Shown in pieces: positions 15,360 through 24,380 of a DNA stretch of 64,000 bases. Origin of the DNA: Bryobacter sp964387685 (lineage in GTDB: Bacteria > Acidobacteriota > Terriglobia > Bryobacterales > Bryobacteraceae). A program made the translations under genes and the position numbers. The DNA is taken from assembly GCA_964387685.1 (NCBI GenBank), contig CAYLXK010000011.1, positions 1 through 64,000 of the forward strand, in the 5' to 3' direction. The notes beneath the pieces were generated by a model. The model was not told where the DNA came from. It saw nothing but the letters and a program-made list of their open reading frames with translations, and searched no databases. Position 1 is the stretch's first letter. Each line of letters opens with the position of its first letter.

Positions 15360-18300
15360 ATGGCAACTTCATCCGGCAATGCATCCGTCGATGATGGACT
15401 GGTGCAGGAATACCTGGCCGAAAGCCAGGAGCATCTAGCGACGATCGAAACCGACCTGCTGATTCTGGAGCAGGATGGCGAGGCGATTCAGGATGAGGTG
15501 GTGAACCGGGTATTCCGGGCCGCGCACTCCATTAAGGGCGGGGCCGGCTTTTTTGACCTGGTGCGCATCCGGGAATTGGCGCACAAGGCCGAAAGCGTCC
15601 TCGAACTAATGCGGTCGCGGCAGTTGGTTCCCAACGCCGAGACCGTGAGTGTGCTTCTGTTGGCTTTCGACAAACTTCGGGAAATGCTCGTGGACTACCG
15701 GGCGAGCGGCGAGGCGGACATAAGCGAGTACGTCCAGGCGCTAAACGCGCTCAGCTCTCCCTATTTGCCGCAACAGGCGGAGGGGGGCCAGCGGAATTCC
15801 GTGCCGTTGGCCATCCCGAACCAGGCGAAACGGATCGAAATTGGGGTCTTCGATCTTGAACAGGCGCGGCGGGGCGGGCGCTCGATTTATTTGGTTGAAT
15901 ACGACCTCATTCACGATCTGCAAAGGCGTAACCAGTCGCCGCTCGAGGTTTTGCGCGGGCTGATGCGGGCGGGCACAATCATCAGTACCAGTCTCGATCT
16001 GGAATCGGCCGGAAGCCTGGAAACGGAGACCTCGCGGCAGCTCATGTTGGAGGTCCTCTACGCCTGCGCGCTCGAGGCGGATCTGATTGGCGGCTTGTTG
16101 AATCTGCCTGCCAAGCAGATCAAGCTACTGGAGAAAAACGGAATATTGCGCGATCTCGAGGCGGGCCTGGAAGCCGCTCCGGACATTCCGCAGGCCTCCG
16201 CGCCGCCAGCCAAGGCCGCCCCTGCGGACCTGGTTGCGCGAAAATCCGGAGGGGCGGAATCCACCCTTCGCCTGCCCGTCGAACTCTTGGACAACTTGAT
16301 GACGCTGGCGGGAGAACTCGTGTTGAGCCGGAACGAACTCCAGGCCGCCGTCGCCGCCGGGGATGAAACCGGGATTCGTGCGGGCTCTCACCGGCTCAGC
16401 CTCGTGACCTCGGAATTGCAGAGCGCGGTGACCTTGACGCGCATGCAGCCAATCGGCTCTTTGCTGGGAAAGTTTCCTAGGCTCGTGCGGGACCTGAGCC
16501 GCAATCTCGGCAAGCAGGTGAGGCTGGAAATTAGCGGCGAGGAAGTGGAAATCGACAAAACGATCCTGGAGGGCCTAAGCGATCCCTTGACGCACATGAT
16601 TCGCAACGCCGTGGATCACGGCATCGAACTGCCCGAGGAGAGGTTGAAGGCCGGTAAGGCGGCGCTGGGTACGGTTTGGCTGCGCGCGAGCCATCAGGCG
16701 GGGCAAGTGGTGCTGGAAATCCGCGACGACGGCAAGGGATTGTCGGCGGAGAAGATTGGCGCCTCGACGCTCGCCAAGGGGCTGATTGGGCGGGAGCAGT
16801 TGGAGGCGCTCTCGGAACGGGAGAAAATCGCGCTGTTGTTTCTGCCGGGGGTATCCACAGCGGAAAAACTCAGCGATGTTTCGGGCCGCGGCGTGGGCAT
16901 GGACGTGGTCAAGACCAATTTGGACCGGTTGGGCGGCAAGGTGGAGATCGACTCCACGCGCGGCGAAGGGACGACCTTCCGCATCAAGCTGCCGCTGACG
17001 CTGGCGATCATTCCCTCGTTGTTGATTTCCTGCCGCGGGCAGCGATTCGCCATCCCGCAGCAGAACGTGGGGGAATTATTGCGGATTCCGGCGAGCCAAT
17101 GGTCGGAACGGGTGGACCGGGCCGGGCATGGCGAGGTACTGTTGTTGCGCGACCGCTTGGTGCCGTTGCTGCGCCTCGCCGACGCTCTCGGCGAGCCGAC
17201 GCGCGCCGCCCAGGCGGGCCAGGCAGGCGGCGGCTCCGAACCCGGTGGCCCCCAAAGTAGCGGCAACGAAAGTAGGAGCGCCCAGTTGCAAGCCAACCAG
17301 ACGATTGGCGTCGTACTGGTCCACACGGGCGGCTTTGAGTATGGTTTGGTCGTCGACGAACTTCACGACACCGCCGAGATCGTCGTCAAACCCCTGGGGC
17401 GTCACCTCAAGCAGTTGACCGAGTATGCGGGCGCGGCCATTTTGGGTGACGGCGAGGTAGCTTTAATCCTCGATGTAGGCGGAGTGGCGCAAGGCATGGG
17501 ACCCAGTTTGGGGCTAGCCAATATGGGACTAGCAGGAGAATTGGCCCAGGAGGCCGCCTCCGGGAGGGCGCCTCGGTCGCCCAAAGGTCCGGCGGAGGCG
17601 TGTGAGGCGCCGCTGAACGCCGCCTTGGGGCGCGATGGCGTCCTCGGCGAACAGCGGTCCTTATTGCTCTTTCACAACGCACCCGGGGAAAGGTGCGCGG
17701 TTCCAATTGAGCTGGTCAACCGCATCGAGCGGGTGCGGCCGGAGCAAATCCAGATGCTGGGGGGACGCCGAACCATGCGGTACGGGCAGGGTATCCTCCC
17801 GTTGTGGACGCTAGGCGATGCGGCCTGTGTCGGGAACCTGGACGAATCCCAATCCTGGGTGGTCATCGTATTTGACCAAGCCGGCCGGACGCAGGGTCTA
17901 CTGGCAGCCGAGCCCATGGACATGATCCAAGCGCGGGCGGTCTTTGACCTCGATACTCTGCGGCAACGCGGAATTGCTGGTTCGGGCTTATTGGAGGGGA
18001 AAACGACACTCTTGGTGGATCTGCTCGAGCTGGCCGGTCAGGATAGCGCAAAGCCTGCTGAGCGGGCCGGCGCCGCGGGTGGGGGACCGGGAACCGGCGG
18101 TGGACAGCCCGAAGCGGCCTCTCCGCTTGACGCTGGATTGGAAGCTGCGTCGCGATCGAACGGAGCGAAGGCGCCGACCATTCTGGTGGCGGAAGATTCG
18201 GATTTCTTCCGGGGACAGATCCGTCGGATGATCGAAGCAGTCGGATACCAGGTCCTGGCCGCCCCGGACGGACAGGCCGCCTGGGAGCTTCTCGATGCGC

Positions 18301-18659
18301 ACGCGGGCGTGGTGGGGGCGGTGGCGACGGACCTCGAGATGCCTCGAATGGACGGTCTTGCACTGACCCAGAGGATACGCGCCGACCAACGATTCGCCCG
18401 TCTGCCGATCATCGCCCTGTCCTCGCTCGCGGGCGAAGAAGAGATCGCCGAAGCCCTTGCCGCGGGCGTGACGGAGTACCAGGTCAAGTTGGATCAGGAA
18501 GCGTTTCTCGAAGGGATCCGGCGGGTGTTGGAGGATCGCGCTTCGGCGCGGAGTCCGGAGAGCTCTCCTGGAGATAGGGCCGGGAGCGAGAACAGAGACG
18601 GGCTTTCGGGCGGGGAAAAGTCGCACTACAAAGTCGCACTACAAGGAGAACCTGCATGA
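15360..18659 (+). CDS. cheA: CheA-type hybrid histidine kinase with tandem CheW domains and receiver
   Basis: A 1099-residue chemosensory kinase. In order: Hpt/P1 with His56 in AAHSIKGGAGFF; a P2-like region about 155-265; P3 dimerisation near 300-360 (LRLPVELLDNLMTLAGEL); P4 ATPase with an N box around MIRNAVDHGIE, DDGKGL and SGRGVGMDVV; a P5/CheW domain about 540-700; a second CheW-like domain about 755-895; and a C-terminal receiver about 940-1060 with DLEMPRMDG and a switch Lys in YQVKLD. It should phosphorylate its own receiver and the receiver-PP2C protein. AAGGA precedes the ATG. A 13-base tandem duplication shifts its last residues and makes its TGA overlap the next ATG. Linkers are long and rich in Ala/Gly/Pro. 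Confidence 0.93.
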   Translation: MATSSGNASVDDGLVQEYLAESQEHLATIETDLLILEQDGEAIQDEVVNRVFRAAHSIKGGAGFFDLVRIRELAHKAESVLELMRSRQLVPNAETVSVLLLAFDKLREMLVDYRASGEADISEYVQALNALSSPYLPQQAEGGQRNSVPLAIPNQAKRIEIGVFDLEQARRGGRSIYLVEYDLIHDLQRRNQSPLEVLRGLMRAGTIISTSLDLESAGSLETETSRQLMLEVLYACALEADLIGGLLNLPAKQIKLLEKNGILRDLEAGLEAAPDIPQASAPPAKAAPADLVARKSGGAESTLRLPVELLDNLMTLAGELVLSRNELQAAVAAGDETGIRAGSHRLSLVTSELQSAVTLTRMQPIGSLLGKFPRLVRDLSRNLGKQVRLEISGEEVEIDKTILEGLSDPLTHMIRNAVDHGIELPEERLKAGKAALGTVWLRASHQAGQVVLEIRDDGKGLSAEKIGASTLAKGLIGREQLEALSEREKIALLFLPGVSTAEKLSDVSGRGVGMDVVKTNLDRLGGKVEIDSTRGEGTTFRIKLPLTLAIIPSLLISCRGQRFAIPQQNVGELLRIPASQWSERVDRAGHGEVLLLRDRLVPLLRLADALGEPTRAAQAGQAGGGSEPGGPQSSGNESRSAQLQANQTIGVVLVHTGGFEYGLVVDELHDTAEIVVKPLGRHLKQLTEYAGAAILGDGEVALILDVGGVAQGMGPSLGLANMGLAGELAQEAASGRAPRSPKGPAEACEAPLNAALGRDGVLGEQRSLLLFHNAPGERCAVPIELVNRIERVRPEQIQMLGGRRTMRYGQGILPLWTLGDAACVGNLDESQSWVVIVFDQAGRTQGLLAAEPMDMIQARAVFDLDTLRQRGIAGSGLLEGKTTLLVDLLELAGQDSAKPAERAGAAGGGPGTGGGQPEAASPLDAGLEAASRSNGAKAPTILVAEDSDFFRGQIRRMIEAVGYQVLAAPDGQAAWELLDAHAGVVGAVATDLEMPRMDGLALTQRIRADQRFARLPIIALSSLAGEEEIAEALAAGVTEYQVKLDQEAFLEGIRRVLEDRASARSPESSPGDRAGSENRDGLSGGEKSHYKVALQGEPA
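18617..18644 (+). repeat. 13-base tandem duplication at the cheA 3' end
   Basis: The unit AAGTCGCACTACA occurs twice in immediate succession (18618-18630 and 18631-18643). Because 13 is not a multiple of three, the second copy changes the reading frame of the last cheA codons and produces a stop that overlaps the ATG of the following chemoreceptor gene. The AAGGAGA ribosome-binding site of that receptor begins at the edge of the second copy. Confidence 0.9.
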
Positions 18660-20335
18660 ATATCAATAACTGGAAAATCGGAACCCGCATCGCCGGCGGC
18701 TTCGGGGTCATCATCGTGATCGCCTCGGCGTTGGGACTCTTCGCCTACGGGCAGTTGCGAAGGATCGACGAAAGCACGAAACGAATCACGGATGACTCGC
18801 TGCCCGGTGTGTACCTTATCGGGCAGCTAAAGGTCCTGTCGCTGGCGCGATTTGGGGTGCTGAAGGACCAAATCCGGGGCGGTGATGCCATTAGTCTGGC
18901 AGCGCTTCAAGCCGAGGGGGAGCAACTCACCCGGCGGGTTTCGGAAACCATCGAAAAATATGAAAAGACGATCCATCTCGAGGAAGACCGGCGGCTTTTC
19001 GCCGCCATGCAGAGAGAGCGTGCTCCTTACCTAGAAAAGATCCAAGAGGCGACAGCGCTGGTGGGAGGCCGAGGAGGACGGGCCGGCGCGCAATACCAAG
19101 TTTTACGGCAGATTCAACCCTTCTATGAGCGCTATTCGGCCGCGCTGGATGAACTGGTTAGCTTCAACAAGGTCCAAGGAGACTTAGGGGCGGCGGGCAT
19201 ACAGACCGCGGTAAACCGGGCCAGCAACGGCATCCTTCTCGGTCTTGCGCTGGCCCTGGCGGTGGCCGTAGCTACAACATTTTGGGTTACACGGGGCATT
19301 ACCGAACCCCTGGCCGCAACCGTGGGGCATCTAGAGCGGCTCTCACGCGGGGACTTTACCGAAGAAATCCCTTTGGACTATCTACACCGCCAGGACGAAA
19401 TCGGCCTACAGTCGCGGGCGATGCAGGAGATGTCCGTGAATCTGCGGGGGATGCTACAAGAAGTTCGTGCGGGCGCGGGAACCTTTGCCACCTCGGCGCA
19501 AAGCATGTTGGCGAATGCGGGGCAAATGAGCGCGGGTTCACGCGATGCTTCGCACCGGGCCCAGATGGTCGCCGCCGCCGCCGAGCAGTTGAGCAGCAAC
19601 GTGGCCGTCGTAGCCGGGGCGATGGCAGAGACGAGCAAGAATTTGGCTAATGTTGCCATCTCCACCCAGGAAATGACCGCGACGATCGGGGAAATCGCGG
19701 CGAATTCCGAAAAAGCGCGGGGGATCACGGCCGACGCCACGCGCCAGGCGGCCCAAATCACCGAGCAGATGAATCAATTGGGACAGGCCGCTCGGGAGAT
19801 CGGCAAGGTGACCGAGGCGATCACGGAGATCTCCTCCCAAACCAATCTGCTGGCGCTGAATGCGACCATTGAGGCCGCCCGCGCGGGCGCCGCCGGCAAG
19901 GGCTTCGCCGTGGTGGCCAACGAGATCAAAGCGCTGGCCCAACAGACGGCGACGGCGACGGAGGACATCAAGGCCCGCATTGCGGGGGTACAGTCCTCCA
20001 CAGCCCAGGGCGTGTTGGAGATCGGGAAGGTTTCAACCGTTATCCACGAAGTCAGCGAGATCGTCGACTCCATCGCCGCGGCGATTGAAGAACAAGCCAC
20101 GGCCACCAAGGACATTGCCCGCAATATCGCCGAGGCATCCGAGGGGGTGCAGGATGTGAACGGGCGGGTCGCAGAAAGCTCGCAGGTCTCGGCATCGATT
20201 GCAACCGATATCGTCTCCGTGCATCGCTCGGCCAGCGAGATTGCCTCCGGCAGCGAGCACGTGAGTTCGAGCGCCACCGGCCTTACGGGCGTGGCGAGAA
20301 AACTGGGGGAAGCCGTTGCGGTGTTCCGCGTTTAG
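18656..20335 (+). CDS. Methyl-accepting chemotaxis protein (receptor 1)
   Basis: A 559-residue transmembrane chemoreceptor. TM1 is about residues 12-32, followed by a roughly 155-residue periplasmic helical sensor (4HB_MCP-like), TM2 about 188-212, a HAMP domain, and a cytoplasmic signalling coiled coil. The receptor tip is the conserved ISSQTNLLALNATIEAARAG block near residue 400, which contacts CheA and CheW. The C-terminus (LGEAVAVFRV) lacks the NWETF-type tether used by CheR/CheB in enterics. It starts at ATG 18656 inside the cheA TGA, with AAGGAGA 7-8 bases upstream. The ligand is unknown; the same cluster encodes a second receptor with a larger periplasmic part. Confidence 0.95.
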   Translation: MNINNWKIGTRIAGGFGVIIVIASALGLFAYGQLRRIDESTKRITDDSLPGVYLIGQLKVLSLARFGVLKDQIRGGDAISLAALQAEGEQLTRRVSETIEKYEKTIHLEEDRRLFAAMQRERAPYLEKIQEATALVGGRGGRAGAQYQVLRQIQPFYERYSAALDELVSFNKVQGDLGAAGIQTAVNRASNGILLGLALALAVAVATTFWVTRGITEPLAATVGHLERLSRGDFTEEIPLDYLHRQDEIGLQSRAMQEMSVNLRGMLQEVRAGAGTFATSAQSMLANAGQMSAGSRDASHRAQMVAAAAEQLSSNVAVVAGAMAETSKNLANVAISTQEMTATIGEIAANSEKARGITADATRQAAQITEQMNQLGQAAREIGKVTEAITEISSQTNLLALNATIEAARAGAAGKGFAVVANEIKALAQQTATATEDIKARIAGVQSSTAQGVLEIGKVSTVIHEVSEIVDSIAAAIEEQATATKDIARNIAEASEGVQDVNGRVAESSQVSASIATDIVSVHRSASEIASGSEHVSSSATGLTGVARKLGEAVAVFRV

Positions 20336-20368
20336 GGACGTGCACAGTCTCCATATCCAGCCTGTTTT

Positions 20369-20884
20369 ATGCCCTCCGATCCGATGATGAACTCTCTCGT
20401 TAACGCGCCACGCCTGGGCGGGCCCGCGCCGTCGGCGCCCATATTGCTCACGACGTTGTATCTGGGCGAGGCCTGGTACGCCTTCGACGCGGCCAGCGTG
20501 CAGGAAGTAATCCGCCTGGGCAGGGTCACGCCCGTCCCGCACGCGCCGCCTGAGGTACTGGGCGTTCTGAATCTGCGCGGGAAGATCGTCACGCTTCTCG
20601 ACACCGGAATTCTCCTAGGGGCCGGCCCCACGCGGCCGAACTCCGAAAGCCGGGTGGTCTTGTTAGACAGCGGCGGCGAATCCGTAGGCCTTTTGGTTGA
20701 CCGGGTGGGCGAGGTGATCGAGGCCGTCACGGACGACCTGGAGGCGTTACCCTTATCGGTCGCGCCGGCCCAGAAACGACTTCTCGACGGCGTATTGAGA
20801 GCGGGCGGCCGCGTTCTCAGCCTGCTGCGTACGACCGAACTACTGGCCGGACCGCGCGGTCCCTCCGGAGCGCGCTCCCATTGA
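20369..20884 (+). CDS. cheW: CheW coupling protein
   Basis: A 171-residue CheW. After an approximately 25-residue variable N-terminus the CheW fold starts at ILLTTLYLGEAWYAFDAASVQEVIRL and continues through LGVLNLRGKIVTLLDTGILLG, the usual beta-barrel landmark. It links the chemoreceptors of this cluster to CheA. It lies between the two receptor genes, 33 bases after the first and 16 before the second. CheA itself already carries two CheW-like domains, so this array has at least three CheW modules. Confidence 0.95.
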   Translation: MPSDPMMNSLVNAPRLGGPAPSAPILLTTLYLGEAWYAFDAASVQEVIRLGRVTPVPHAPPEVLGVLNLRGKIVTLLDTGILLGAGPTRPNSESRVVLLDSGGESVGLLVDRVGEVIEAVTDDLEALPLSVAPAQKRLLDGVLRAGGRVLSLLRTTELLAGPRGPSGARSH

Positions 20885-20900
20885 AAAGGATGAAACAACC

Positions 20901-23078
20901 ATGAATTTGAAACGCTTTCTGCGGCAACTAGGCATTGGACAGAGAATTCTTCTGGGGGTAGGCTTTTTTGCGCTCCCCTTGGGTGTCCTGTTCTATTTCA
21001 ACCTGGACCAAATTTCGGCCGACATCCGCTTTGCCGAGAAAGAGTTGATGGGCAACCGCTACCAGCAGCCCTTAGTGCGGCTGATTGCCTCCGTAGGGGC
21101 CTACCAGGTAACGCAGCTTCGTACGGCAGGACCGGGGCGCGTGCAAGGAGGGCGGGCGGCTAAGAGCGCCGACGCCCCGCAAGGGGGCGAGGCGGAGCGG
21201 AATCTCGAAAAAGAAGTGGAAGACCTGTTTCAGAAGCTCGAGGTCCTGGAATCCGAATTGGGTCCCGAGCTCGGGTTCAGCGACGCCGCTCTCCAAAAAG
21301 AAGGGCTGCAATCCTTGCGGATCGCGAGCCTGCGCGGGCAATGGCGGAACCTAGTGGCGAGCGCGCCCGCTGGGAATTGGCCGGTCTGGGCGGCGGCCGG
21401 AGACGCATTAGTCGGGCAGCTACGCTCCGCCGTAGCGCGCGCGGGAGATCAATCCAATCTGACCTTGGATCCGGAGATGGACAGTTATTACCTGGCGGAT
21501 GTCAGCTCGGTGGCCGTAGGCCAGACACTGGCGCGCCTGCGCAACCTGGGTTGGAGCCTTGGGTCCCGGCAAGCAGTGGGGGCCCGGCAAGTGGGCGGGC
21601 ACAGGATTTTGCCTTCCGACCGTACTCAGGTGGCCATCCTGGCCGCAGCTCTCAAGGAATCGGACTTCGACCGAATCAGCGGGGATCTCGATACTGCGTT
21701 TCGGGAAAACGACCGGAGCGCCCGGGGGGCTAGTGCCTCGCTCAAAAGAAGCCTCCAGCCTAAGAAGGCCCGCTACGAGCAAGTATTGAGCGCCTTGATC
21801 GCCGATCTCAACGCCGTGGCTGCGCCAAGCGGAAGCTGGCCTTCGGAGGCGGTGTGGATTTCCGCCTGGACGGAAGCCAATCGTGTAACTCTCGAGTTGC
21901 ATGCGGCGACCGTGGCGGAACTGGACGAGGTGCTCCGGGCGCGCATCGATGGCTTCGCACGCTACCGCGGCACGCTCGTGTTCTGTACGTTGACGGCGCT
22001 CCTGCTGGCTGCGGGCATTTTCGCGTTGATTATTCGCAGCGTCACGGGGCCCCTGTCCGCGGTGGTCACCTTGCTGGAACGAGTTTCCCGAGGAGACCTG
22101 TCGCAGGGATTGCCGGAGGATCTACAGGAGCGCAAGGATGAAATCGGGCAATTGAGCCGTTCGGCGAACACGATGGTGGAAACGATCCGGAATATGCTGG
22201 GCGACCTGCGAGCGGGAATTCGGGTACTGGCGGGTTCCTCCGCCGAGTTGCTGAGCGCCTCCGGGCAACTGCTGTCGGGATCGCGCGATGCATCGGGCCG
22301 GGCCAGCTCTGTTGCTGCGGCCGCGGAAGAGATGAGTTCCAACGTCGCCAGCGTGGCGACGGGCATGGGGGGAGCCACCGAGGGCCTGGCGGAGGTCGCC
22401 TCCGCTACGGAACAGATGACGGCCACCATACGAGAAATCGCCGGCAATGCAGAACAAGCCCGGAGTGTCACCGCCAAGGCTTCGCGCCAGGCAGAGCAAG
22501 TGACGGGACAGATCCAATCCTTGGGGCTGGCCGCGCAGGAGATTGGCAAAGTGACGGAAACGATTCGCGAGATCTCCTCGCAGACGAATCTACTGGCGTT
22601 AAACGCCACCATCGAGGCGGCTCGGGCCGGCAGCGCGGGCAAGGGCTTTGCCGTCGTCGCCAGCGAAATCAAAGCCTTGGCCCAGCAAACTGCGGCGGCT
22701 ACGGAAGATATTGCCCGGCGGGTGGCCAACGTGCAGGAGTCGACTACGCAGGGCATTTCCCAAGTGGGCGCCGTTTCGGCCGTCATCCGGGACGTCAATC
22801 AAATTGTGACTTCGATCGCCGCCGCCATCGAAGAGCAGGCCACGGCCACCAAAAACATTGCCTCCAACATTGGGGAGGCATCCCGTAGTGTGCAGGAAGT
22901 GCAGTTTCGCGTGACGGAAAGTTCCCAAGCCTCACGGGAAATTGCGCGGGACATTCTGGTGGTGGACCGGGCGGCCAGCGACATGGCCAACAGCGGCGAC
23001 GGTCTGCGCGCGCGTGCGGCCGACTTGGCCAGCGTGGCCGAGAAACTGGAATCGGCAGCCGGGCAATTTCAAGTCTAG
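20901..23078 (+). CDS. Methyl-accepting chemotaxis protein (receptor 2, large sensor)
   Basis: A 725-residue chemoreceptor. TM1 is about residues 13-31 and TM2 about 353-377, leaving a periplasmic sensor of roughly 320 residues, twice that of the first receptor. The sensor contains low-complexity Gly/Ala/Arg stretches near residues 75-100 and 215-235 that look like insertions. HAMP follows TM2, then the signalling domain with the same ISSQTNLLALNATIEAARAG tip as receptor 1; the two cytoplasmic domains are close paralogues while the sensors are unrelated. The C-terminus (SAAGQFQV) has no CheR-binding pentapeptide. Ligand unknown. Confidence 0.94.
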   Translation: MNLKRFLRQLGIGQRILLGVGFFALPLGVLFYFNLDQISADIRFAEKELMGNRYQQPLVRLIASVGAYQVTQLRTAGPGRVQGGRAAKSADAPQGGEAERNLEKEVEDLFQKLEVLESELGPELGFSDAALQKEGLQSLRIASLRGQWRNLVASAPAGNWPVWAAAGDALVGQLRSAVARAGDQSNLTLDPEMDSYYLADVSSVAVGQTLARLRNLGWSLGSRQAVGARQVGGHRILPSDRTQVAILAAALKESDFDRISGDLDTAFRENDRSARGASASLKRSLQPKKARYEQVLSALIADLNAVAAPSGSWPSEAVWISAWTEANRVTLELHAATVAELDEVLRARIDGFARYRGTLVFCTLTALLLAAGIFALIIRSVTGPLSAVVTLLERVSRGDLSQGLPEDLQERKDEIGQLSRSANTMVETIRNMLGDLRAGIRVLAGSSAELLSASGQLLSGSRDASGRASSVAAAAEEMSSNVASVATGMGGATEGLAEVASATEQMTATIREIAGNAEQARSVTAKASRQAEQVTGQIQSLGLAAQEIGKVTETIREISSQTNLLALNATIEAARAGSAGKGFAVVASEIKALAQQTAAATEDIARRVANVQESTTQGISQVGAVSAVIRDVNQIVTSIAAAIEEQATATKNIASNIGEASRSVQEVQFRVTESSQASREIARDILVVDRAASDMANSGDGLRARAADLASVAEKLESAAGQFQV

Positions 23079-23216
23079 TAAGCGCATGCCGAAACAAAGC
23101 GTCCTCAGCCAGAGCCAAGGCACCCAGAGGTCCCGGGGACAGAAGGAGAGTTTGCGCGAAGCGAAGACGCAGCGCCCTGCAGTCGAGCCAGACCGTGTTC
23201 GTTTCTCCTTGCTACC

Positions 23217-24380
23217 ATGAGCACCCGCATTTTAGTCGTCGACGACACCGCGCTTTTCCGGCGTGTGCTTTCCCAGGCGCTCACCGGTATTGGGGGCGTC
23301 GAAATCGCGGGGTCGGCCAGCAACGGGGCGCTGGCCTTGGCACGCCTCGATTCGCTCCGCCCGGATCTGCTTACGCTGGATCTCGAGATGCCGGAGATGG
23401 GCGGTCTCGCGGTACTGGAGGCACTGAAGAAAATGGGTTCCCCGGTAGGAGTGATCGTCTTGAGCGCGCACACAATGCGGGGAAGCGCGATGACAATTCG
23501 AGCGCTGGAGCTGGGGGCCTTCGATTTTCTTCCCAAGCCGGAGGGAGCCTCTCCGGAAGCCTGCATGGCGCAGCTGCGGGCGGGATTGCAGCCGATGATT
23601 CGGGCGTTTGAACGGCGCCAGGAGATCCGGCGGATTCTTTCCGGTTCTTTGCGGAGTGGGGCCAGTTCGGTGGCGCCGGACGGCGCCGGCGCTACGCCCA
23701 TTTCTTCAGGACCCGCGCCCATTTCTTTGGTCCCGTTTTCTCCTTCTTTAGGGCTATCGCCGCCAGCCGGCGCGACGAGGTTGCCGCTGCGCACGGGTGA
23801 CCCCATCGTACTCATCGGCGTCTCCACGGGCGGGCCCGCGGCGCTGGCGCAGATCATCCCTTTGTTGCCCGCGGAGTTGAAGGCTCCGATTTTTATCGTG
23901 CAACACATGCCCCCTTTATTCACCGCAGCGCTGGCGCAAAGTCTCTCCGCCAAATCCGCGCTGCCGGTGAGGGAGGCCCAGGAGGGAGAAACGGCGCAAC
24001 ACGGATGCGTGTATCTCGCCCCGGGAGGGCGGCACATGCGGTTGGCCGGCGGAGGTAAGGGGCAGATTGTCATCCATCTTACGGACGATCCTCCGGAAAA
24101 CAACTGCCGTCCGTCGGTGGACTATCTTTTTCGTTCGGCGGCCTTGCATTTCCCCGGCCGGGCGATTGCGGCGATTCTGACCGGCATGGGAAACGATGGC
24201 GCTCAGGGACTCAAGTTGCTCAAGCGAGGAGGCTGCTACACGATGGCGCAGGACGAGGCCAGCTGTGTCGTCTTCGGCATGCCACGCGAGGCCATTGCCG
24301 CCGGCGTGGTCGATGCCGTTTTGCCCCTGGCGCGCATTGCGCCCGAAATCGTCCGGGCTGTGGCGGAGACTCCACCGTGA
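23217..24380 (+). CDS. cheB: CheB receptor methylesterase/glutamine deamidase
   Basis: A 387-residue CheB with an N-terminal receiver (about 3-120; acidic pair in VVDDTALF, phospho-Asp in LDLEMPEMGG) and a C-terminal methylesterase (about 195-385). The catalytic triad is visible as Ser in IGVSTGGP, His in VQHMPP and Asp in MGNDGAQG. The linker of about 50 residues is rich in Pro/Gly/Ser. It removes methyl groups from the receptors, opposing CheR. No Shine-Dalgarno sequence is evident; the ATG overlaps the TGA of a 44-codon ORF (23086-23220) that could provide coupling. Its own stop overlaps the cheR GTG. Confidence 0.95.
   Translation: MSTRILVVDDTALFRRVLSQALTGIGGVEIAGSASNGALALARLDSLRPDLLTLDLEMPEMGGLAVLEALKKMGSPVGVIVLSAHTMRGSAMTIRALELGAFDFLPKPEGASPEACMAQLRAGLQPMIRAFERRQEIRRILSGSLRSGASSVAPDGAGATPISSGPAPISLVPFSPSLGLSPPAGATRLPLRTGDPIVLIGVSTGGPAALAQIIPLLPAELKAPIFIVQHMPPLFTAALAQSLSAKSALPVREAQEGETAQHGCVYLAPGGRHMRLAGGGKGQIVIHLTDDPPENNCRPSVDYLFRSAALHFPGRAIAAILTGMGNDGAQGLKLLKRGGCYTMAQDEASCVVFGMPREAIAAGVVDAVLPLARIAPEIVRAVAETPP

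Noticed and set aside
23100..23180. Degenerate intergenic repeat resembling the CACAGAGG/GGACACAGAG type found in some genomes
   Set aside because: Only loosely similar, occurs once in the window, and cannot be told from chance.
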